DNA of 64,000 nt, from positions 5,952,001 to 6,016,000 of the forward strand of contig NZ_JADOTY010000001.1 of NCBI RefSeq assembly GCF_015751785.1. Direction: 5' to 3'. The translations under genes were made by a program, and so were the position numbers. Below the pieces are notes generated by a model that saw only the letters and a list, made by a program, of their open reading frames with translations, was not told the DNA's origin and searched no databases. The stretch comes from Micromonospora vinacea (GTDB lineage: Bacteria; Actinomycetota; Actinomycetes; Mycobacteriales; Micromonosporaceae). This document shows, piece by piece, positions 25,788-32,857 of the stretch; position 1 is the first letter of the stretch, and every line of letters starts with the position of its first letter.

Positions 25788-26900
25788 TCAGGAACGCCGG
25801 GTCGACCGCCTGGCCAGCAACGCCCGGCCGAGACGCGACAGCAGACCCTGCACACCGCCGGGGGCGGCGATCATGACGACGATCAGGGTGAGTCCGAAGA
25901 TCGCCAGGGGGAGGTTGCCCTCCAGCCGCTGCGCCACAGCGGGCGAGAGCGTGAGCATCTCGGTCACCGAGTGGGTCAGATCGGGCAGGGCGACCAGCAG
26001 GACGGCCCCCCACAGCGCTCCGGTCAGTCGACCCAGGCCACCGATCACCACGGCCATCAGCAGGAACAGCGACAGGGTCAGCGAGAACGCCCCGGGCGAG
26101 ACGCTCTGCGCGAGGACCGCCAGCAGCGCGCCGCCGAGCCCGGCGGTGGCGGCGCTGACCACGAACGCGAGGACCTGGGTGCGGGCCACGTGGATGCCGG
26201 CGAGGCGGGCCGCCACCTCGTCGTCGCGGACCGCCCGGAAGGTACGCCCGTACCGGCTGCGGATCAGATTCGCCAACAGCAGCAACGCGAGCAGGGTCGC
26301 CGCGCCGGTGACCCAGAGCTGCCACCGCTCGTACGGGAAGTACGGGCCGAGCGACAACGGCGGCGGCTCCACCGGCACCGACAGCCCCTGCTCGCCGTTG
26401 AACACGCCGTCGAAGGTGACGGCCAGCGCCGGCACCACCACTGCCACCGCGAGGGTGACCCCGGCCAGGTAGGGGCCGCGCAGCCGGGCCGCGGCCACCC
26501 CGACCACCGCGCCGACCGCGACAGTGCTGATGATCGCCGCACCCAGCGAGAGCGGCAACAGCCAGCCGCCGGTCATCCCCCGGTCGGCGAACGCGGTCTG
26601 GCACAGCGCCACTGTGTACGCCCCGGTGGCCATCAACGCGCCGTGCCCCAGCGACAGTTGACCGTTGAGCCCGGTGAGGACGGTCAGCCCAGCGGTCGCG
26701 CAGAGGTAGGCGGCCACTGTGGCGAGCTGGAAGTTGCGGAACGGCTCGACGGAGTAGCTGACCGCCACCAGCAGCAACCCCACGGCCAGCACCACCGCGA
26801 GGTGGCGCAGCAGTGTGGAGCCGCGTCGCGGGTCGACCGGTCGGCCGCCCGGGTCGTCGCGCTTGTGTCGCGGCGGCACTGCCGCCCTCGTGGCGCTCAC
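25788..26900 (-). CDS. livM: HAAT ABC transporter permease LivM type
   Basis: 370 residues with about ten hydrophobic segments and the LivM signature YLCATAGLTVLTGLNGQLSLGHGALMATGAY. The EAA-like loop is LRGPYLAGVTLAVAVVVPALA plus RSRYGRTFRAVRDDEVAARLAGIHV. The GTG start at 26900 overlaps the TGA of livH (GTGA). It pairs with LivH in the membrane. Confidence 0.92.
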   Translation of the reverse strand: MSATRAAVPPRHKRDDPGGRPVDPRRGSTLLRHLAVVLAVGLLLVAVSYSVEPFRNFQLATVAAYLCATAGLTVLTGLNGQLSLGHGALMATGAYTVALCQTAFADRGMTGGWLLPLSLGAAIISTVAVGAVVGVAAARLRGPYLAGVTLAVAVVVPALAVTFDGVFNGEQGLSVPVEPPPLSLGPYFPYERWQLWVTGAATLLALLLLANLIRSRYGRTFRAVRDDEVAARLAGIHVARTQVLAFVVSAATAGLGGALLAVLAQSVSPGAFSLTLSLFLLMAVVIGGLGRLTGALWGAVLLVALPDLTHSVTEMLTLSPAVAQRLEGNLPLAIFGLTLIVVMIAAPGGVQGLLSRLGRALLARRSTRRS

Positions 26901-27775
26901 ACCCGCCTCGCCGCGACCGGGGCGAACAGCCCGCCGGGCCGGACCAGCAGCACCGCCAGCAGCAGGACCAGCACCGCGAGCGGGGTGAGGTCACTGCCGG
27001 CGTAGCCGCTCACGTAGGAGAGCAGCAGTCCCACCACCAGACCGCCGACCACCGCCCCCGGTGGACTGTCCAGCCCGCCGACCACCGCCGCGGTGAACGC
27101 CGAGACGAACACCAGGTCCATCGCGTGCGGGTGCAGGCCCAACTCGGTCGGCAGGACCAGCATGGCGGCCAGCGCGCCCACCCCCGAGGCGAGCGCCCAG
27201 CCGAGGGTCAGCATCCCACCGACGTTGACCCCGAGCAGCCGGGAGACCTCCGGAGCGAAGGCCGCCGCGCGCATCCGCAACCCCACCGGGGTACGCGCGA
27301 ACATCCACGCCAGGCCGCTGACCACCACGCCGATCGTGGCGAAGACGAACAGGTCGTACGGGGACAGCACGGCGACCCCGCCCACGGTGAGGGCGGACCG
27401 GCTGAACGGGGCCTCGGCGGGGCGGAACTCGCTGCCGTACACCATGCCCAGCACGGCCTGGATCAGCAGCACCAGCCCGAGCGCGACGATCACCGGGTTG
27501 AGCGGTGAGGCGTGATCGACGTGCCGCATCACCACCCGGTCCACCAGCGCACCGAGCGCCAGGCCGGCGACGATCGCGACCACGAAGCCCAGCCAGTAGG
27601 AACCGGTCGCGGTGCTGACGGTGTAGGCGACGTACGCGGCGGCGACGGCCATCGCCCCCTGGGCGAAGTTGACGACCCGCGCCGCCCGCCAGATGAGCAC
27701 CAGGGCCAGTGCGAACGCGGCGTACACCGCGCCCCGGGACAGGCCGTCGACGGTGAGGAAGACGAAGCGGTCCAA
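26897..27775 (-). CDS. livH: HAAT ABC transporter permease LivH type
   Basis: 292 residues, eight or so membrane spans, with the LivH signature RGAVYAAFALALVLIWRAARVVNFAQGAMAVAAAYVAY at the N-terminus. The start is a TTG at 27775. It is chosen because the near-perfect site GGAGGGAGGA lies a few bases upstream and the family N-terminus begins there. It is followed by livM with a four-base overlap. Confidence 0.92.
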   Translation of the reverse strand: MDRFVFLTVDGLSRGAVYAAFALALVLIWRAARVVNFAQGAMAVAAAYVAYTVSTATGSYWLGFVVAIVAGLALGALVDRVVMRHVDHASPLNPVIVALGLVLLIQAVLGMVYGSEFRPAEAPFSRSALTVGGVAVLSPYDLFVFATIGVVVSGLAWMFARTPVGLRMRAAAFAPEVSRLLGVNVGGMLTLGWALASGVGALAAMLVLPTELGLHPHAMDLVFVSAFTAAVVGGLDSPPGAVVGGLVVGLLLSYVSGYAGSDLTPLAVLVLLLAVLLVRPGGLFAPVAARRV

Positions 27776-27805
27776 CAGTCCTCCCTCCGGGGGACGAGGT
27801 GGTGG

Positions 27806-28528
27806 TCAGAAACCGAGGTACGCGTGGCGCAGGTCGACGTCGTCGCGCAGTTGCGCCGCCGGGGCGGCGATCACCACCCGACCGAGGGACATCACGACGC
27901 CCTGGTCGGCGACGGCGAGCGCGCTGCGCACGTTCTGCTCGACCAGCAGGACGGTCAGGCCGGTGCGGTCGCGCAGTTGGCGGAGCAGCGCCATCGTCCG
28001 GGCGACCACCCGTGGCGCCAGGCCGAGCGACGGCTCGTCCAGCAGCAGCAGACGGGGTCGGCCGACCAGGGCCCGACCGAGCGCGAGCATCTGCCGCTCA
28101 CCGCCGGAGAGCTGGTGACCGAGGTGCCGGCGGCGTCGGGCCAGGGGCTCGAAGAGCTGGTAGACCTCGTCGAGGGCACGGCCCGCGTCGGCCCGGTCGC
28201 GTCGCCACAGCCCACCCAGCCGTAGGTTCTCGTCGACGGTCAGCTCGCTGATCACGCCCCGGCCCTCCGGGACGTGCGCCATGCCGCGTCGGACGAGCTG
28301 CTCCACCGGCGTACCGCGGAGGTCCTCCCCAGCCAGGAGGACCTGGCCGGCGGCCGGGCGGATCATGCCGGAGAGCGCGCGTAGGAGGGTGGTCTTGCCG
28401 GCGCCGTTGGCACCGACGACAGCGGCGATGGTGCCGGCCGGGACGGTGAGGTCGATGGCCCGCAGTACGGGCGCGGCACCGTAACCGGCGACCAGCCCCC
28501 GTACGACGAGCAGGTCGGTCGTGGTCAT
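27806..28528 (-). CDS. livF: HAAT ABC transporter ATPase LivF type
   Basis: 240 residues. Walker A GANGAGKTT, the LivF-specific VPEGRGVISELTVDENL region, ABC signature LSGGERQMLALGRAL, Walker B LLLLDEPSLGL and the His-loop-type LLVEQNV are all intact. The ATG at 28528 overlaps the livG stop (ATGA). It energises transport together with LivG. Confidence 0.94.
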   Translation of the reverse strand: MTTTDLLVVRGLVAGYGAAPVLRAIDLTVPAGTIAAVVGANGAGKTTLLRALSGMIRPAAGQVLLAGEDLRGTPVEQLVRRGMAHVPEGRGVISELTVDENLRLGGLWRRDRADAGRALDEVYQLFEPLARRRRHLGHQLSGGERQMLALGRALVGRPRLLLLDEPSLGLAPRVVARTMALLRQLRDRTGLTVLLVEQNVRSALAVADQGVVMSLGRVVIAAPAAQLRDDVDLRHAYLGF

Positions 28529-29310
28529 GGGGAGACCTCCTCGACGGTGGCACCGAGGTACGCGTCGGTGACCGCGGGGTCGTCGCGGATCTCGTCCGGG
28601 GTGCCGGCGGCGATGACCCGGCCGAAGTCGAGCACCACGAGCTCGTCGCAGACCGCCATCACCAGGTCCATGTGGTGCTCGACCAGGAGCACGGCGCAGG
28701 GGTCGGTGTCCCGCCGGGGCAGTTGCCGGACCAGCTCCGCCAGCTCGGCGATGTCGTCCGCGCCGAGGCCACCGGCCGGCTCGTCGAGCAGGAGCAGCCG
28801 GGGCCGGGCGGCGAGCGCGCGGGCCAGGGCGACCCGTTGGCGTACGGCGAAGGGCAGGGTGGGCGGCGCGGCCTGGGCGTGCTCGGCGATGCCCAGCTCG
28901 TCGAGGATGGCCAGGGCGTCCCCGCGGAGCCGGCGCTCGTCGCGGTCGCTGGACGGCAGCCCGAGCAGCGCCGGGACGAAGCCGGCGCGGGCGGTGTGCG
29001 AGGCGCCGGTCATCACGTTCTCCAGCACGCTGAGCCCGGCGAAGAGCCCGGTGCCCTGGAGGGTCCGGGCGATGCCGAGCCGGGTCAGCCGGTGCGGCCG
29101 TGGTCGCAGCGGCCGGCCGTCGAGGGTGAGTGAACCAGTCTCCGGTGCGACGAAGCCGCAGATCACGTTGAAGAGCGTGGTCTTGCCGGCGCCGTTGGGC
29201 CCGATGACGCCCACCACCCGGTTGGGTGGCACCCGCAGGGACACGTCGTCGAGGGCGGTGAGGCCGCCGAAACGGATGCCGATGTGGTGCAGTTCGAGGC
29301 CGCGCTCCAT
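28525..29310 (-). CDS. livG: HAAT ABC transporter ATPase LivG type
   Basis: 261 residues. Walker A is GPNGAGKTT and Walker B LLLLDEPAGGL. The usual LSYG/LSGG ABC signature is replaced by PFAVRQRVALARAL, an unusual signature loop without the expected Ser-Gly-Gly. The ending DAYLGATVEEVSP corresponds to the family's EAYLG tail. The ATG at 29310 is preferred to a GTG directly before it. It is the first gene of the transporter operon, after a promoter with a 15-base palindrome. The altered signature might weaken ATP hydrolysis in this subunit or reflect division of labour with LivF. Confidence 0.9.
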   Translation of the reverse strand: MERGLELHHIGIRFGGLTALDDVSLRVPPNRVVGVIGPNGAGKTTLFNVICGFVAPETGSLTLDGRPLRPRPHRLTRLGIARTLQGTGLFAGLSVLENVMTGASHTARAGFVPALLGLPSSDRDERRLRGDALAILDELGIAEHAQAAPPTLPFAVRQRVALARALAARPRLLLLDEPAGGLGADDIAELAELVRQLPRRDTDPCAVLLVEHHMDLVMAVCDELVVLDFGRVIAAGTPDEIRDDPAVTDAYLGATVEEVSP

Positions 29311-29342
29311 CACCCATCCCTCTGTCGTGGCGGGTGTTTATT

Positions 29343-29379
29343 TACACTCGCAGTGTACGTTTCTCGGGTTTGGCGTCAA
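29343..29379 (-). promoter_or_regulatory. Promoter and palindromic operator of the HAAT operon
   Basis: A perfect 15-base palindrome TACACT-CGC-AGTGTA occupies 29343-29357. On the minus strand TTGACG (29379-29374) and TACACT (29357-29352) are 16 bases apart and could be the -35 and -10, so the palindrome would cover the -10. The size and position fit a TetR-family operator. The TetR gene at 23397 is the nearest candidate regulator. Confidence 0.6.
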
Positions 29380-29407
29380 GACCTTCGATGCTCCCGCGCG
29401 CACGTGG

Positions 29408-29438
29408 ACGGGGCGGCCGCCAGCGGCGACCGCCCCGT
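29408..29438 (-). terminator. Terminator of the polyester-hydrolase gene
   Basis: Nine-base perfect stem ACGGGGCGG / CCGCCCCGT with a 13-base loop, just beyond the stop of the leftward hydrolase gene at 29447. Confidence 0.65.
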
Positions 29439-29446
29439 GACCGCCG

Positions 29447-30346
29447 TCAGGCGCTGGGACAGGTGTTGCGGTACTCCTCGATCTGCGAGCCGCTGGGGCC
29501 GGGGCAGAGGAACTGCTCGTAGCGGGTGTCGTCGTCGACGAACCGCTTCAACCAGGCCACCATCTGCCGCGCGGTCGGCGTGTTGGTGGTCTGCGGGAAG
29601 AAGTGGCTCGCCCCGTTCAGCTCCAGATACGCCTTCTCGGCGGAGGCCGGGATGCTGTTGTAGAAGGGCACCGAGTGCGACGCGACCGGCGCGACGCTGT
29701 CGCTCTCGCCACCGACGATCAGCGTGGGCACCCGCAGTTCGGACCAGCTCTTGTCCAGGTTCCACGGCGCCAGTGGCACCGCGGCCTGCAACGAAGGCCG
29801 CGACGAGGCCGCCTCCAGGCTGCCCCCACCACCCATGGAGTGGCCGGCCACCGCGAGTCGACTGCTGTCGATCCGGGTGCGCACCGAGCTGCGCTGGGTG
29901 AGGTAGTCCAGTGCGGCGAGCAACTGCCGGCCCCGGCTGTCCGGCTGGTCCAGCCGGCTGTTGGTCTCGATACCGATCACCACGAAGCCGTGCGAGGCGA
30001 TGCGCGGTCCGAGCCAGCTGATGCTCGACCAGGCGGCGGTGTAACCGGGCGAGATGGCGATGGCGCCGAAGGTGCCCTCGCTGGTGCTGGTCGGGTAGTA
30101 GATGACGCCGCCGCCGAAGCCGGTGACGCTCAGCGAGGACACGCTCTGCGAGGCCGTCGCGAACGGACCGCGGCTGGCCTCCAGGATCGCGGTGGTCGGG
30201 GCGGGGCCCCGCTCGTACGGGCCGGCGGCCTGGGCGGCGCCGGACGATCCGGCCAGGACGCCGCCGGCGGCCAGGACGGCGGCCAGCGCGAACCGGGTGG
30301 CACGGGCTGCGACGGAACGGGGACTGGTGGTGGTTGGTGAGGACAC
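29447..30346 (-). CDS. Secreted cutinase / polyester hydrolase of the type I PETase-like family
   Basis: 299 residues: a signal peptide (to about residue 41) and a mature part starting GPYERGPAPT. The mature part aligns by eye along its whole length with actinobacterial cutinases such as TfCut2 and LCC (FGGGVIYYP, ISPGYTA, IASHGFVV, PDSRGRQLLAALDYL). The catalytic triad is S170 in GHSMGG, D216 in ESDSVAP and H248 in ASHFF. The oxyanion residues Y102 and M171 are present. The wobbling Trp is kept in APWN (residues 193-196), where TfCut2 has TPWH. H224 and F228 are the pair seen in thermostable cutinases rather than the Ser/Ile of IsPETase. Two C-terminal cysteines (C281, C296) should form the conserved disulphide. 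The GTG at 30346 is used because AGGGAG lies eight bases before it; the GTG at 30355 overlaps that site. Confidence 0.92.
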   Translation of the reverse strand: MSSPTTTSPRSVAARATRFALAAVLAAGGVLAGSSGAAQAAGPYERGPAPTTAILEASRGPFATASQSVSSLSVTGFGGGVIYYPTSTSEGTFGAIAISPGYTAAWSSISWLGPRIASHGFVVIGIETNSRLDQPDSRGRQLLAALDYLTQRSSVRTRIDSSRLAVAGHSMGGGGSLEAASSRPSLQAAVPLAPWNLDKSWSELRVPTLIVGGESDSVAPVASHSVPFYNSIPASAEKAYLELNGASHFFPQTTNTPTARQMVAWLKRFVDDDTRYEQFLCPGPSGSQIEEYRNTCPSA

Positions 30347-30530
30347 GTCGGGCACTCCCTAAAGTCGAGGGATATCGACGTATGTCAGTTTTGGCTGCTC
30401 CGCCGATCCCGGCATCGGCGAAATCACCAGTCCCGGCGCAGGATGCCGAGATGAGTCGTGTTTCGACCCTCTGACCTGGGGTAGCAGGGCAGGCGCCGGC
30501 CCGCACACGCGCCATGGAGAGGTTCATCCA

Positions 30531-32792
30531 GTGGATTCCAGCAAGCCCGCCGAGGCGGTCAAGAACGTCGTGAAGACCGCCTCAGGAAAGATCGCCGACG
30601 CCCTCACCCCGGAGGTCCCCGGTGCGCCGGGGAGCGCGCCACCGCCGCTCGAGGAGCCGACGACGCCGCACGACCCGCTGCCGCCGAAGTCGGAGCAGGG
30701 GGCCCCGCAGACGCGCACGCCGACCGGCGCGGAGACCGGCGCGCCGACGATCGCGAACGGTCAGCAGGGGGCCTACCTCACGACCGCGAACGGGGCGCGG
30801 CTGCGCGACACCGACCACTCGCTCAAGGCCGGCCCGCGCGGCCCGGTGCTCCTGCAGGACCACCACCTACGCGAGAAGATCACGCACTTCGACCACGAGC
30901 GCATTCCGGAGCGCGTGGTGCACGCGCGGGGCGCCGGCGCGCACGGTGTGTTCACCGCGTACGGCACCGCCGAGGCGGTCACCAGGGCCGGCTTCCTCAA
31001 GAAGGGGCGTGAGACCGAGGTCTTCGTCCGGTTCTCCACGGTGCTCGGTTCGCGGGGTTCGGCCGACACGGTTCGCGACACTCGCGGCTTCGCCACGAAG
31101 TTCTACACCGACGAGGGCACCTTCGACCTGGTCGGCAACAACATGCCGGTCTTCTTCATCCAGGACGCGATCAAGTTCCCGGACATCATCCACGCCGGCA
31201 AACCGCACCCCGACCGGGAGATCCCGCAGGCGCAGAGCGCCCACGACACCTTCTGGGACTTCGTGTCGCTGCACACCGAGGCGCAGCACCACACCATCTG
31301 GAACATGTCCGACCGGGGCATCCCGCGTTCGTACCGGACGATGGAGGGCTTCGGCGTGCACACCTTCCGCCTCGTCAACGAGGCCGGGGAGACGGTGCTT
31401 GCCAAGTTCCACTGGAAGCCGAAGCTGGGCGTGCACTCACTGACCTGGGAGGAGGCCCAGCTGCTCGGCGGCATGGACCCGGACTTCCACCGCCGCGACC
31501 TCTACGACGCCATCGAGGCCGGCGCGTACCCCGCGTGGGAGCTCGGCATCCAGGTCTTCCCGGACACTCCCGAGGAGACCTTCGCCGGCATCGACCTGCT
31601 GGACCCGACGAAGATCGTGCCGGAGGAGCTGGCCGAGGTGCAGCCCATCGGGCGGCTGGTGCTCAACCGGACGCCGACGAACTTCTTCGCCGAGACCGAA
31701 CAGGTCGCCTTCCACCTCGGTCACCTACCCCCGGGTATCGACGTCACCAACGACCCGCTGCTGCAGGGCCGGCTCTTCTCGTACCTCGACACGCAGCTCA
31801 CCCGGCTGGGCGGGCCGAACTTCACGCAGATCCCGATCAACCGCCCGCACGCGGCCGTGAACGACATGCTGCGCGACGGCTTTCACCAGCACGCCGTGCA
31901 CGCTGGCGTCGCGCCGTACCGACCGAACTCGCTCGACGGCGGCAACCCGTTCCCCGCCGGGGACGCCGAGCACGCCTTCGTCGACGTGCCGGTCACTGTC
32001 GCGCAGGCACCGAAGGTGCGCGCCAACCCGGCCTCGTTCGACGACCACTACAGCCAGGTCCGCCTGTTCTGGCTGAGCATGTCGCCGGTCGAGAAGGAGC
32101 ACATCATCCGGGCGTACACCTTCGAGCTGGGCAAGTGCTACCACCAGGCGATCAAGGAGCGTCAGCTGCGGAGCCTCGCCAACATCGACCCGGTGCTGTG
32201 CGAGCAGGTCGCCACCGGTCTGGGGCTGCCCGCACCGCAGCCAACTGTGCCGCTCCCCGACGTCACGCCCAGCCCCGCGCTGTCGCAGGTCGGTCGGGAA
32301 TGGCCGAGTGACGGCCGCATGGTCGGGATCGTCGTCGACCCCGCCGGCGACCTGGACGGCGTCGACGAGGTCCGCCGGGCCGTCTTCGACGCCGGCATGG
32401 TGCCGCTGCTGATCGCCCCGCACGGCGGCATGGTGGGCGACCTGCCCGTGCAGCGCACCTTCGCCACCGGCCGGTCGGTCGAGTTCGACGCGGTCCTGCT
32501 GGCCGGAGCGCCGGCACCCGCACCGGACGCCCTGCCCGCCCGCGACGCCAAGGCCGGCACGCCGGCGCCGGCCACCGTGGACCCCCGCGTACTGCTGCTC
32601 GTCGAGGAGTGCTGGCGGCACGCCAAGGCGATCGGCGCCTGGGGCGCCGGCGTCACAGTGCTGGAGCAGGCCGGTGTCGCCGGGACCCCGGGCGTCGTGG
32701 CGGCCGGCTCGGGCGCCGAGGCGCTGACCGCGGTGCAGCAGTTGATGGCCGCCCACCGGGTCTGGGAACGGTTCCCCGCAACTGTCGCCTGA
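30531..32792 (+). CDS. katE: Large-subunit clade 2 catalase (KatE/HPII type)
   Basis: 753 residues, as expected for large-subunit catalases. The N-terminal extension is rich in Pro and Ala. The core has the distal His in RVVHARGAGAHG, the Asn in FDLVGNNMPVFFIQD, and the proximal haem Tyr in RLFSYLDTQ. A C-terminal flavodoxin-like or class I glutamine amidotransferase-like domain (about residues 600-753: DGRMVGIVVDPAGDLDGVDEVRRAV) is present. It converts hydrogen peroxide to water and oxygen in the cytoplasm. The GTG start at 30531 has GGAGAGG eight bases upstream. It stands alone between the divergent cutinase gene and a strong convergent terminator. Confidence 0.96.
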   Translation: MDSSKPAEAVKNVVKTASGKIADALTPEVPGAPGSAPPPLEEPTTPHDPLPPKSEQGAPQTRTPTGAETGAPTIANGQQGAYLTTANGARLRDTDHSLKAGPRGPVLLQDHHLREKITHFDHERIPERVVHARGAGAHGVFTAYGTAEAVTRAGFLKKGRETEVFVRFSTVLGSRGSADTVRDTRGFATKFYTDEGTFDLVGNNMPVFFIQDAIKFPDIIHAGKPHPDREIPQAQSAHDTFWDFVSLHTEAQHHTIWNMSDRGIPRSYRTMEGFGVHTFRLVNEAGETVLAKFHWKPKLGVHSLTWEEAQLLGGMDPDFHRRDLYDAIEAGAYPAWELGIQVFPDTPEETFAGIDLLDPTKIVPEELAEVQPIGRLVLNRTPTNFFAETEQVAFHLGHLPPGIDVTNDPLLQGRLFSYLDTQLTRLGGPNFTQIPINRPHAAVNDMLRDGFHQHAVHAGVAPYRPNSLDGGNPFPAGDAEHAFVDVPVTVAQAPKVRANPASFDDHYSQVRLFWLSMSPVEKEHIIRAYTFELGKCYHQAIKERQLRSLANIDPVLCEQVATGLGLPAPQPTVPLPDVTPSPALSQVGREWPSDGRMVGIVVDPAGDLDGVDEVRRAVFDAGMVPLLIAPHGGMVGDLPVQRTFATGRSVEFDAVLLAGAPAPAPDALPARDAKAGTPAPATVDPRVLLLVEECWRHAKAIGAWGAGVTVLEQAGVAGTPGVVAAGSGAEALTAVQQLMAAHRVWERFPATVA

Positions 32793-32800
32793 CCCAACCA

Positions 32801-32847
32801 CCGACGAGGGCCGTCCTCCGCACCACCGGGAGGACGGCCCTCGTCGG
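32801..32847. terminator. Bidirectional terminator between catalase and kinase genes
   Basis: A 19-base perfect stem (32801-32819 with 32829-32847) and nine-base loop lie between the converging catalase and Ser/Thr kinase genes. Confidence 0.9.
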
Positions 32848-32857
32848 TGTCCTGGCG

